DNA from: Lentzea californiensis
GTDB lineage: Bacteria; Actinomycetota; Actinomycetes; Mycobacteriales; Pseudonocardiaceae
DNA length: 64,000 nt
Direction of reading: 5' to 3'
NCBI RefSeq assembly: GCF_024648825.1
Contig: NZ_JANBBE010000006.1
Location: forward strand, 186,001 to 250,000
A model generated the notes under the pieces. The model was given only the letters and a program-made list of their open reading frames with translations. It had not been told where the DNA came from and made no database searches. Of the stretch, positions 37,481 through 46,200 are shown piece after piece. Position numbers and translations under genes: made by a program. The number at the start of each line of letters is the position of its first letter. The first letter of the stretch is position 1.

Positions 37481-38641
37481 ATGTCGCGTGGTCCTGATTA
37501 CCGGCCGAGCATTCTGCTGGTGAATTGGCGCGACACCAGACACCCCGAGGGCGGTGGTTCCGAACGGTACGTCGAGCGCATCGCCGAGGGCCTCGTCCGG
37601 CTCGGCCACCGGGTCTCGATCCAGTGCGCGGGCCACGACCGCGCCCCGTCCGGCGGCTGGGTGGCGGGCGTCCGCTTCCGCAGGCGCGGCAACAAGTTCA
37701 CGGTCTACCTGTACGCCCTCCTGGCGATCCTGCGCTCCGACGCGGACGTCATCGTGGACGTGCAGAACGGCATGCCCTTCTTCAGCCGCCTCGTCGCGCG
37801 CTGCCCCGTGCTGGTGCTGGTGCACCACGTGCACCGCGAGCAGTGGCACAGCGCGCTGGGCCCGGTCTTCGGCCGGATCGGCTGGTGGATCGAGTCGTGG
37901 CTGGCGCCGAGGCTGTACCGCAAGTGCCGCTACATCACGGTCTCCAACGTGACGCGGGACGAACTGGGCCTGCTCGGTGTCGAGCTGCGCCGCACGGTGG
38001 TCGTGCCGAACGGGCTGGACGCGCCTCCCGCCGTCACCGCGCGGCGCACCGAGGCCCCCGTCCTCGTCGCGGTGTCCCGCCTGGTCCCGCACAAGCGGCT
38101 CGAGCACGCGATCGACCTGGTCGCGCGGCTCCGTCCACAGTGGCCGGACCTGCGGCTGGAACTCGTCGGCGAGGGCCCGTGGAAGGACGTGCTGCGGCAG
38201 CACGCGATCGACCGCGGCGTCGAGGACAGCGTCGTCATCCACGGCTGGGTCGACGAGCAGGCCAAGCACGAGATCCTCGCCGGGGCGTGGGTGCACGTGT
38301 GCCCGTCGGTCAAGGAGGGCTGGGGCATCGTGATCATGGAGGCCGCGAGCCACGGCGTGCCCACCGTCGCCTACCGCTCGGCGGGCGGCGTGGCCGAGGC
38401 GATCGTGGAGCACCGCACGGGTCTGCTCGCCGAGGACTTCGACGACTTCGCCCGGCACACGGAGACGCTGCTGCGGGACCAGCCGCTGCGCAAGGCGATG
38501 GGAGCGGCGGGCAGGGAACGCGCCCAGCAGTTCAGCTGGGAGGAGAGCCTCGGCGCGTTCGAGAGCGCCCTGCACAGCGCCCTGCGGCTACCGCCGCGCC
38601 TCGTGGCCGGCGAGCACCGCGTCGCACAGCAGGTCGAGTAG
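37481..38641 (+). CDS. GT4-family glycosyltransferase (GT-B fold)
   Basis: ATG 37481 follows GGGAGAGG. The 386-residue protein shows DTRHPEGGGSERYVERIAEGL near the N-terminus (acceptor-side loop), VPNGLD, AVSRLVPHKRLEHAI (donor site) and the EX7E motif in KEGWGIVIMEAASHGVPT. It is a retaining GT-B enzyme transferring a sugar from a nucleotide donor. Its last residues (LPPRLVAGEHRVAQQVE) are encoded antisense to the remnant at 38588-38746, so its C-terminus overlaps a relic of another gene. Envelope glycan assembly is likely from context. Confidence 0.88.
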   Translation: MSRGPDYRPSILLVNWRDTRHPEGGGSERYVERIAEGLVRLGHRVSIQCAGHDRAPSGGWVAGVRFRRRGNKFTVYLYALLAILRSDADVIVDVQNGMPFFSRLVARCPVLVLVHHVHREQWHSALGPVFGRIGWWIESWLAPRLYRKCRYITVSNVTRDELGLLGVELRRTVVVPNGLDAPPAVTARRTEAPVLVAVSRLVPHKRLEHAIDLVARLRPQWPDLRLELVGEGPWKDVLRQHAIDRGVEDSVVIHGWVDEQAKHEILAGAWVHVCPSVKEGWGIVIMEAASHGVPTVAYRSAGGVAEAIVEHRTGLLAEDFDDFARHTETLLRDQPLRKAMGAAGRERAQQFSWEESLGAFESALHSALRLPPRLVAGEHRVAQQVE

Positions 38642-38746
38642 TCCGGCGGCGGCGGCCTTGCGCCGTAAGCGCACCGTCGGCGTGGTGACCTCCCCTGTCG
38701 TCGCCACGCCGAACGCGACGCCCGACCGGCGCCGAGCAGACGCGTG
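38588..38746 (-). pseudogene. Relic tail of a second condensation-type acyltransferase
   Basis: The minus strand encodes RRRSGVAFGVATTGEVTTP, then LLDLLCDAVLAGHEARR and a TAG stop (38588-38590). This is nearly the same as the last 50 residues of the intact gene at 39137-40159. At DNA level 38594-38730 and 39143-39291 are direct repeats differing by a 12-bp in-frame deletion and scattered substitutions. The relic follows the stop of the 38747 gene in the same frame and has no start. It overlaps the 3' end of the GT4 gene by 54 bp. Confidence 0.8.
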
Positions 38747-39136
38747 CTAACTCAGGCTGACGATGACGCCGGTGTGCCCGTCGGGAACCGGCTGGAAGAA
38801 GGAAAACCGCTCGCCTGGTGAAAAGGTCTCGATGGTCAGCATGGGCAGGTCGGGCTGGCCGTAGAAGGAGCAGCTCTGCCCCTTCCCGCAGGGAGGTGTC
38901 GGCGGCCGGACATATCCCACGGCGACGGCGGCATCGATCTGCGCCCGGGCCACCTCGTCCTCGACGCCAGGGCGGAGCGTGAGGATCACCAGGCTGACCG
39001 GCGAGCTCCCGATTCCGGCCCCGCCGGTGCGTCTCTCCCCGAGCACCACTCCGGACCTCGCGCCGACGTTGTCCGCTACCTCCGAGAGACGCATTCTCCG
39101 GGCCCTGACCTTGCGCCGTTCGCGGAACCACATCAT
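38747..39136 (-). CDS. Hypothetical protein between the repeated tails
   Basis: ATG 39136 immediately follows the acyltransferase stop (TGAATGATG), with GGAGG in the end of that gene, so the two are coupled. The 129-residue product has a basic start (MMWFRERRKVRARRMRLSEV), VSLVILTLRPGVEDEV, a cysteine pair in PPCGKGQSCSFYG and a hydrophobic beta-rich C-terminus (LTIETFSPGERFSFF). No family is recognised. It is flanked by the two copies of the acyltransferase tail. Confidence 0.6.
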   Translation of the reverse strand: MMWFRERRKVRARRMRLSEVADNVGARSGVVLGERRTGGAGIGSSPVSLVILTLRPGVEDEVARAQIDAAVAVGYVRPPTPPCGKGQSCSFYGQPDLPMLTIETFSPGERFSFFQPVPDGHTGVIVSLS

Positions 39137-40159
39137 TCACCTCCGCGCCTCGTGGCCGGTGAGCACCGCGTCGCACAGCAGGTCGAGCAGCTCCGCGGCG
39201 GCGGCCGCGTCGAAGTTCCTGCGCCGCACGCGCACCGTGGCCGTGGTCACCTCCCCTGTCGTCACCACGCCGAACGCGACGCCCGACCGGCCGCTCGCCG
39301 CGGGGAAGAAGCGCAGGGCGCTGACGTTCCCCTTGACGACACCGAGGTTCGACACCAGGAAGGTGCTGCCGAGCCGGGACGCCAGCAGCCGCATCCCCCA
39401 CTGCGCCACCAGGTTGTGCGCGCTGGGGAAGCCCGCTTCCGGCGCGGCCGCCGTCAGCAGCGCACGCACGTCGTCCTCGGTCGCCCCGGCCGGCAGGCGC
39501 AGTCTGAGCAGCGCGCTGTCGGCCTCGGGACGGGGATCCGCTCCACCGCGCCAGGAAGCGCCTATCGCGGCGACGACGCGGCCGTGCGCGGCACCACGGG
39601 CGGCGTTCCACTGCCTCGTCGCGTCCAGCGCGGCGGAGGTGAGCCTGGCGCTGCCGAGCTTCAGGGCGGGCAGCGCGCGGGACACCAGGTGGTCACCGGA
39701 CTCGTTGCCGCGCAACGAAGGCTGGATGCGCACAGGGGGCGCCCACACGGCTTCGCGCACGCGGTCGAGGGCGTTCAGGAGGTAGGGCCGGTCGGGGCTG
39801 CGCAACGCCACACCGGTCGCCGAGCTGCCCACGGACTCACCGAGGGCGATGCCCAGCAAGGCCAGCAGGCCGAGGCCGTCGACCGCACCGTGGTGGGCGG
39901 CGATCATCAGCGAGTCGCCGGCGAGCGCGACCCGGACCAGCGGATCGCCCGTGCGGTAGTGACCGTCGGCGAACTCGGTCCGCGCACCGTCCCAGTCGGA
40001 CGGACGCAGCACGACCGCGGCGGGGCCGAGGTGCGGGAACTCCGCGCAGGCGCGGGACATCCGCGCGGCCACCACCGAGGGGTCCGGCGCCTCGCGCAGG
40101 CTCGCCTCGAGCAGGATGCTCCAGGAGGCCGCCGGGTCCCCGGAGAAGGCCACCGTCAC
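39137..40159 (-). CDS. Condensation-domain-type acyltransferase
   Basis: This 340-residue protein carries the HHxxxDG active-site motif (HHGAVDG, about residues 89-95) of the CoA-dependent acyltransferase/NRPS condensation superfamily. Further family features are a conserved TFLVSNLGVVKGNV segment late in the chain and a C-terminal helical end. In mycobacteria, stand-alone members (PapA-type) acylate glycolipids. Here, next to AftD-like genes, it may acylate an envelope glycan. The GTG 40159 start lacks a strong ribosome site. A relic of a second copy lies at 38588. Confidence 0.75.
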   Translation of the reverse strand: MTVAFSGDPAASWSILLEASLREAPDPSVVAARMSRACAEFPHLGPAAVVLRPSDWDGARTEFADGHYRTGDPLVRVALAGDSLMIAAHHGAVDGLGLLALLGIALGESVGSSATGVALRSPDRPYLLNALDRVREAVWAPPVRIQPSLRGNESGDHLVSRALPALKLGSARLTSAALDATRQWNAARGAAHGRVVAAIGASWRGGADPRPEADSALLRLRLPAGATEDDVRALLTAAAPEAGFPSAHNLVAQWGMRLLASRLGSTFLVSNLGVVKGNVSALRFFPAASGRSGVAFGVVTTGEVTTATVRVRRRNFDAAAAAELLDLLCDAVLTGHEARR

Positions 40160-40163
40160 CCGG

Positions 40164-40331
40164 TCAGCGGGAGCCGTAGTCGAGGACCTCGGGCTCCACG
40201 GCCTTCTGACCCTGCTCGATCCGCTGCTCGACGACCTTGTCGGGGTTGTTCTGCTCGACGACGATCACGCCGACCCCTCCAGCGAGCGCGGCCCCGGCGA
40301 CGATCGCGACCAGCACCGAAACCAGTTCCAC
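40164..40331 (-). CDS. DUF2613-type small membrane protein (55 aa)
   Basis: GTG 40331 follows GAGGAG by seven bases. The 55-residue product has one hydrophobic helix (about 3-24, VSVLVAIVAGAALAGGVGVI) and a polar tail with EQNNPDKVVEQ and EPEVLDYGSR. Size, layout and position match the DUF2613 small secreted or membrane proteins found directly beside aftD in mycobacteria (Rv0236A). It is squeezed between the acyltransferase and a polytopic glycosyltransferase (3-bp gap), so it is in the same transcript. It probably assists an envelope enzyme; function unknown. Confidence 0.75.
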   Translation of the reverse strand: MELVSVLVAIVAGAALAGGVGVIVVEQNNPDKVVEQRIEQGQKAVEPEVLDYGSR

Positions 40332-40334
40332 GTC

Positions 40335-41939
40335 TTACTCCTCAAGTCGGGGTGCCGCGAATCTACCGACCGGTAACCGTCTCCACAACAGGCTCGTACC
40401 GATCAGTGACCCAGCCGCGACCCAGGCGAGCACAACGGGCGCAACGGGTGGGCCGTTCGGTTCAGCGGGCACTGCTCCGGGGACCCGGTAGAGCGCCAGG
40501 TCGGGCCCGTCGTGGACCTTCTCCAGCCGCGCCAGCAGGTTCTCGTCCACCCGGCCCGGCGTCCCGTGCTCGACCAGCACCCAGCCGATGCCGCTCAGGT
40601 CGCCGGCGCGCAGCCGTGCCGCCCTCGGGTCCTCCCCCGCCACGACCTTGCCGCCGACCGGCAGCGAGTCGTCCACGACGGTGGTGCCGGGCAGGTAGCG
40701 CGGCGCGGGGTCGAGCTGGGTGCGCCGGTCGTTCCAGTCGAACCTGCGGAACGCCGACAGCGGGTACACCGCCACGTCACCGGGCTGCTCCACGAGCTCC
40801 TCCCGCACCGCGGCCCAGTCCGCCGGGTAGCCGACCGGTTCGAGGCGCCCGAACCCGCCCCAGGCGAGGTCCGGCAGCAGCCCGAGCAGCAGCACGGCCA
40901 CGAGCAGCCGCGCGCGCAGCCGTTCCACGGCGACCGCGAGCCCGATCGCGAACGGGAGCGCGAGCCACGCCACCCACTTCTGGCTGTCGCGCAACAACCC
41001 GGCACCGGGCACGTGCTCGATCAACGTCTCCAGCAGCGCCACGCCACCCGGCAGCACGGCGAGGAGAGCCAGCACCGCACCGAGCACGCCCAGGCCCGCC
41101 AGCGGCCACACGGGCAGGCGTTTCGACAGCGCCCGCAGACCGAAGAGCGCCGCCCCCAGGAGCAGCACGGTGAGCACGGGAAGCACCGGGTTGGTCCGGC
41201 TCACCGGAACTACCTCGGCGTTCCAGATCCCGCCCAGCCCCAGCACGCTGAGCACCGGCCCGCCCCAGTTCTCCCCGCGCGCGCTGAACGCCTCGACGCC
41301 GGCGGGGTCGGACAGTCCGTCGTGCAGCAGCGAGGGCACCCACCACGGCGCGTTCAGGACGACACCGATCGCCAGGACCTGCCACGCCTTGCGACCTCCT
41401 GCGGTCGCCAGCGCCGTGCCCAGTGCGAGAACACCGCCCGGTGCCGAGAGCACGGCGGGCAGGCTCGCGAGCACGAGCCGGGTCCACGCGTGCGGTTCAC
41501 CGTCGCGCATCTTGAGCCCGGCCATCGCGACCCACGGCAGCGCCGCGTAGCCCAGCAGCAGCGTCCAGTGGCCGATGAAGAGCCGTTCGGCGACGTAGGC
41601 GTTCCACGAATACGCCACCGCGGCGACGATCCGCACGCCGGTCTTGTCCGTCGGCACCAGCAGCCCGGCGCCCAGGGCACCGGCGAAGACGATCGCGAGC
41701 AACGCGAGCTTCTGCACCAGCTGACCGGGGACCACCTGGGTCGCCAGTGCCACCACGGCGTCGACGGGAACCGCCCGCGGCAACGCGTCCCCGAGCCCGA
41801 ACGCCGCCGCGTTCAGCGGCTGCTCCGGCGTGAACACCATGTCGTAGACCAGGACGTAGCCCGGCCACAGCACGGGTGCGAGCGCTGCCAGAGCCAGCAT
41901 CCCGCACGTGGCGTAGAGCTTCAGTCCGTTCGGCCGCAC
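40335..41939 (-). CDS. Polytopic membrane protein, GT-C glycosyltransferase-like
   Basis: From GTG 41939, preceded by GAGAGGGAG, this 534-residue protein has about 11-12 membrane helices followed by a short soluble C-terminal domain (about 400-500) and a last helix. The first external loop holds GYVLVYDMVFTPEQPL, where an acidic residue sits as in GT-C enzymes. Together with its site beside DUF2613 and AftD this suggests a polyprenyl-phosphate-sugar-dependent transferase; the donor is not evident. Divergent from the flippase gene with a YTAC-N6-GTAR palindrome between. Confidence 0.65.
   Translation of the reverse strand: MRPNGLKLYATCGMLALAALAPVLWPGYVLVYDMVFTPEQPLNAAAFGLGDALPRAVPVDAVVALATQVVPGQLVQKLALLAIVFAGALGAGLLVPTDKTGVRIVAAVAYSWNAYVAERLFIGHWTLLLGYAALPWVAMAGLKMRDGEPHAWTRLVLASLPAVLSAPGGVLALGTALATAGGRKAWQVLAIGVVLNAPWWVPSLLHDGLSDPAGVEAFSARGENWGGPVLSVLGLGGIWNAEVVPVSRTNPVLPVLTVLLLGAALFGLRALSKRLPVWPLAGLGVLGAVLALLAVLPGGVALLETLIEHVPGAGLLRDSQKWVAWLALPFAIGLAVAVERLRARLLVAVLLLGLLPDLAWGGFGRLEPVGYPADWAAVREELVEQPGDVAVYPLSAFRRFDWNDRRTQLDPAPRYLPGTTVVDDSLPVGGKVVAGEDPRAARLRAGDLSGIGWVLVEHGTPGRVDENLLARLEKVHDGPDLALYRVPGAVPAEPNGPPVAPVVLAWVAAGSLIGTSLLWRRLPVGRFAAPRLEE
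40363..40376. promoter_or_regulatory. Envelope-cluster palindrome, DUF2613 copy
   Basis: CTACCGACCGGTAA lies 32 bp before the DUF2613 start but inside the 3' end of the preceding coding region, so it is less certain than the intergenic copies. Confidence 0.35.
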
Positions 41940-41980
41940 TTGCTCCCTCTCCGGTCGCGCCGGGGCTACAGTCGCCGAAA

Positions 41981-41994
41981 CTACCGGCCAGTAG
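41981..41994. promoter_or_regulatory. Envelope-cluster palindrome, GT-C/flippase copy
   Basis: CTACCGGCCAGTAG lies between divergent starts at 41939 and 42039. A second perfect dyad GGTAGG-C-CCTACC follows at 42003-42015, closer to the flippase. Confidence 0.55.
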
Positions 41995-42038
41995 TACTCG
42001 CGGGTAGGCCCTACCGCGGCAGACCGGAAGGATCCCGC

Positions 42039-43217
42039 GTGTCCGCTCCGGCGACGACCACCACCACCCGCCTGGACGCCCTGCTGATCACGGGCGCGCT
42101 GCTGGGCGCCAACGCCGCGAGCTACGTGCTGACCATCGCGGCCGCACGGGCTCTGGCACCCGCGATCTTCGGCGAGCTCAGCGCGCTGCTCGCGCTCGTG
42201 GTCATCGGCGTGGTGCCGGCGATGAGCCTGCAGACCGTCGCCGCCCTGCGGGTGACGAGCCTCGGCCCGCGCCCCCTGTTCGGACTGGGTCTGAGCGTGA
42301 GCGCGGGCATGACCGTGCTGACACTGGCCCTCGTGCCGCTGCTCGCCGGTCTGCTGCACCTCGACGGTCCGTGGCCGGTCGTGTGGCTGGCGCTGTCCCT
42401 GGCCCCGCTGACGGTTCTCGGTGTCCTGCACGGACTTCTGCAGGGAACGCACCGGTTCGGCGCGCTGGCGTTGCTGGTGTCGCTGGAAGGGCTCGGCAAG
42501 GTGGGCGGCGGGGTGATCGGGCTGTGGCTGTCGCCCTCGTCGACCTCGGTGCTGGCGGGGACGGCCATCGGCTCGTTCCTGGTCGTGCTGACCGGGTGGC
42601 GGCTGTGCGGCGGTCCGCGTCCGGCGCGGCCCGCGGGCGGGGCCGAGGTGATGCACGCGTCCCAGGCCATGCTGGCGCTGGTGCTGCTGGTGAACCTCGA
42701 CCTCGTGCTGGCCCGGCACCAGCTCGCCGCCCAAGCGGGCGGCTACGCCGTGGGAGCGGTCGTCACGAAGATCGCGTACTGGCTGCCGCAGGCGGTGGGC
42801 GTGCTCGTACTGCCCCGCATGGCCGACGCGGACGACCGCCGCCGCATGCTGCCGAAGGCACTGGCGGTGTGTGCTGGCCTGGACGTGTTCGTAATCGCGG
42901 GCTGCGCGCTGTTCGGGCCGCTGGGCGTGTCGTTGATCGGTGGCTCGAACTACCACGGCGACGCGATTCCGTTGTGGCAGTTCGCTCTCATGGGTTCCTG
43001 CCTGGCGCTGGTGCAGCTGCTGCTGTTCTCCCGGATCGCGAGCGGCGACCGGCGGTCCACCGTCGCGGTGTGGATCGCGGTGGCCGCCGAGGTCGCGCTG
43101 ATCACCCTGTGGCTCAACGACTCCGTCGGTCAGGTCGTCACCGGCGCGCTGCTCGCGACGGCGGGACTGGTGATCGCGGGCACCGTCATCGAGGCCCGCG
43201 GCACGAAGCGGGCCTGA
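42039..43217 (+). CDS. Polysaccharide flippase-like (MOP superfamily) membrane protein
   Basis: GTG 42039 follows GGAAGGA. The 392-residue protein has about 12 hydrophobic helices without large soluble domains. It starts TTRLDALLITGALLGANAASYVLTIAAARALAPAIFGELSAL, the typical N-terminal gate of Wzx/MATE-like flippases (one or two polar helices, then APAxFGEL). It would move lipid-linked glycans across the membrane. Next to AftD and GT-C enzymes it is the likely exporter of their lipid-linked substrate. It abuts the convergent aftD stop exactly. Confidence 0.8.
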   Translation: MSAPATTTTTRLDALLITGALLGANAASYVLTIAAARALAPAIFGELSALLALVVIGVVPAMSLQTVAALRVTSLGPRPLFGLGLSVSAGMTVLTLALVPLLAGLLHLDGPWPVVWLALSLAPLTVLGVLHGLLQGTHRFGALALLVSLEGLGKVGGGVIGLWLSPSSTSVLAGTAIGSFLVVLTGWRLCGGPRPARPAGGAEVMHASQAMLALVLLVNLDLVLARHQLAAQAGGYAVGAVVTKIAYWLPQAVGVLVLPRMADADDRRRMLPKALAVCAGLDVFVIAGCALFGPLGVSLIGGSNYHGDAIPLWQFALMGSCLALVQLLLFSRIASGDRRSTVAVWIAVAAEVALITLWLNDSVGQVVTGALLATAGLVIAGTVIEARGTKRA

Positions 43218-46200
43218 TCACGGCACGACGGGGCCGGGTGCTGCGGGATCGGGCGCTGCGGGATCGGGTGCTGAGGAATCGGGCGCTGGGGGATCAGGGC
43301 GCTTCCCGAACGGGCCGAACGCGGCCGCGACCACCGCCGAGACCGCCACCAGCAAGGCCGCCTGGGCCAGCGGGACGTAGGCCCACTCCTGGCCGTGGCC
43401 GAGGATCCGGCCGAGCACCGCGGCACCCGATCCCAGCGCGACCCCGCTCACCGCGATCACCTTCGGCGCCGCCGGCCAGAACTCCCGCGCCAGCAGGCAC
43501 GCGATCACCGCCACGATCGGCAGCATGCCGCCGAGCACGGCCAGCAGCACGAGCATCGCGACCATCAGCCAGCGACTGCCCGACGGTGCCACGAACGCCA
43601 CCCGCCGCCGCACGGGGACCACGGCGAGCAGGAGCACCGCGAGCACTCCCAGGGCGCCGGCCAGCAGGCCCGTCCGGTATCGGGTATCCGGGCCGAACTC
43701 CAGCGCGACCACGCCGCCATCGCCCTCGGGCAGGACGTACGCCTGCTGCCAGCCGTCGACCCGGACCTTCTCCAGCACCTGCCCGTTCAGGGTCGCCGTC
43801 CAGCCGTCGTTGACGTTCTCGGACACCACGAGCAACGCCTTGGCCCCCGGCGCGACGGTGACCTCCCGTTCGGTGGCGTCCCAGGTGCCGATGGTGACTT
43901 CCCGGTGTGTCGCACCGGGTTTCGGGAGTTCGACGTGGGTCACGGAGACGTCCTGCACCACGAACGAGTCGGACCGCGACGTGGTCAGCACGTGGTCGCC
44001 GGCCGGCAGCTCCAGGGCGGTCGCCAGGTCGTCGTCGCACAGCACCGCCTTCAGCGGGCGGTGGGCCGTGACGTCACCGAGCACCCCGGACACCGAACTG
44101 TTGATCTTCTTCCCGTCGACGTCGATGACGGGACCCTTGCCGCACGGCACGGTGAACGGCGTCGTCGCGGGCACCGGTTTCAGCACGCCGTCGAGCGCGG
44201 GCACCCGGAGCTCACCGATCTCGGCCGGCCCCACGCCGCCCGACTCGCGCACGACCAGTTCGAGCTTCTCGGTGTCCGCCGGTCTGATCGCGACGAAGCC
44301 GTCCGAACCGACGCGCACCACCTCGGTGCCCGCGTCTGTGCGCACCTCCAGCTCGACCGGTGTCCTGGCACCTCGCACGCTCTCGATCCGGAACTCCGAG
44401 AGAGTGCGCTTTCCCTTCCAGGCCAGCGTCAGCGTGGGCCGCAGGTCCGTCACGTCCGGCACCCAGGACGTGCCCGGATCACCGTCCACAGCGGACAGCG
44501 GGCTCGCCGCGACGTCGCCCGCGAGCGAGGTCGTGCCCGTGATCGTCAGGCCCTCCGGCGTCACCGGGTTCTTCGCGCCGGCCGACGGCACGACGGTGGC
44601 GTTCACCGCGAACTTGCCGTCGGCCGAGGTGCGGAACAGCCGCGTGAGCCCGTTGACCTCCTCGCCGAACCGGGACAGCGACGAGTCGCACCGCACCGTG
44701 CCGTCGGTGCGGTAGCAGGCCGGACGTGACTGGCTGCCCCGCGTGAACGAGAAGCCGGGCCTGGCCGCGTCCTGGTCGCGGGGCACGCGCAGCGCCCGCT
44801 GCGCCGTCATGTCCGGCACGCTCAGCTCCTTGACGCCGACGTTGCCGTCCTGCCTGTCGGCGGCGACACCGAGGACCGTGACGCGCACGCTGCCGGTGAG
44901 ACCGGGGCGGACGGGGTAGGCGTGCCGGCCGCCGCCGGACGGGACGTCGTGCTCGCTCTCCCCCGCGTCCGTGGTGAGCCTGATCCGCGTGACCGCCCAG
45001 CCCACCCGCAGGTCGTCGACCAGGTCGAGAGTCACCTCGCCGACCGAGCGCGGGGTGTCGAGGTCGATCTCCAGCCACTGCCCGGCGGGCCCGGTGAAGC
45101 TCGACGAGTGCCACGCGGACCCGCCGTCGCCGTCCACCGCCGCGAACGGCGAGTTCGCCGGGTCGATCGCCCCCGCCGAGTCGGCGTACGCGGTCGACGT
45201 GGAGGCCCGCACGGCCCGGATGCCGCGGTACTCGGCGACGGTCTGGTGCCGGGGGTCCTGGAACGGGGACACGTCCAGCGCGACGCGTCCCTGTCTCGAC
45301 GCCTCGTCCGCGGACATCGTCTGGCTGAGGTTGTCGGACACCCTGCCGACGTTGCGCTCCTTGCGCCTGAGGCCGTCGGTGACGAGCAGCTGCCCGGTCC
45401 GCCCCCCGGCGTCGCCCGCGAGGACGACGGGCTGGTCCGCCTCGACGAGTCCCTGGGACAGCAACGGCAGCAACGACTCCGGTCCCCCGCTCACCGTCGG
45501 CACGTCCGCGTCGGCGACGGCGGTGACGACCGGGACGGTCCGCTTCACCTCGAAGACCTCCAGCGCGTTGCCGGTCGCGTCGGCGTCCACCGAGCTGACG
45601 AGCCGCTGGTCGCTCATCCTCACCTCGGGCCCGAACTGGGCGACGCGCTCGATGCCGGGTGATCCCTGGAGCGCCTGGCGCAGCACGGTGAGCGGTGGCG
45701 AGCCCGTCGGTTCGCGCGCGATGTCGTTGCGCAGCAACAGGAACCGATATCCTCCGCGCGCGAGGAAGTCCGCCAGTCCCGCCGAGCCGCGCCCGTCCGA
45801 GAGCGAGTCGTAGACGGCGTCCATGTAGCGGGTGTTGCCCTCGGACCCGAGCGGTACCTGGTTGCGCACCGCCCACGGGGCCTGCGCGAGCGCCTGCATC
45901 GGCTCGTCCACGGTCCTGCCCCAGGTGTACTGGCCGAACCCGGTGGCGGGCAACAACAACGTCCTCGCCCTGCCGTCCTGTTCCGCGAGCCATCCCGCCG
46001 CCTCGCGCCAGTGGGCCGGCACGTCCGACCACCCCTGGCCGGGCCGCAGGGTCAGCAGCCACGCGGGTGCCGAGACGACCACGATCAGCAGGAGCGCGAC
46101 CCCGGTGCGGACCCTTCGCCGCCAGTGCTCGGGAGCGGCACGCAACCCGGTCGGCCGGGACAGGTGCAGCCCGTGGACGAAGCCGAGGACCAGGCACAGC

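Noticed and set aside
38588..39136. Stop-codon readthrough joining the 129-residue protein to the acyltransferase-like relic
   Set aside because: The two are in the same frame across one TAG, but nothing suggests suppression and the relic is explained by duplication.
38594..39291. Repeat pair interpreted as att sites of an integrated element around the 129-residue gene
   Set aside because: The enclosed segment has no integrase or mobility gene and is only about 400 bp; the repeats are divergent and coding, which fits gene duplication and deletion better.
40512..42038. 500-residue upstream extension of the flippase
   Set aside because: Antisense to the GT-C gene, His/Arg/Gln-rich and without ribosome site; GTG 42039 with GGAAGGA is the flippase start.
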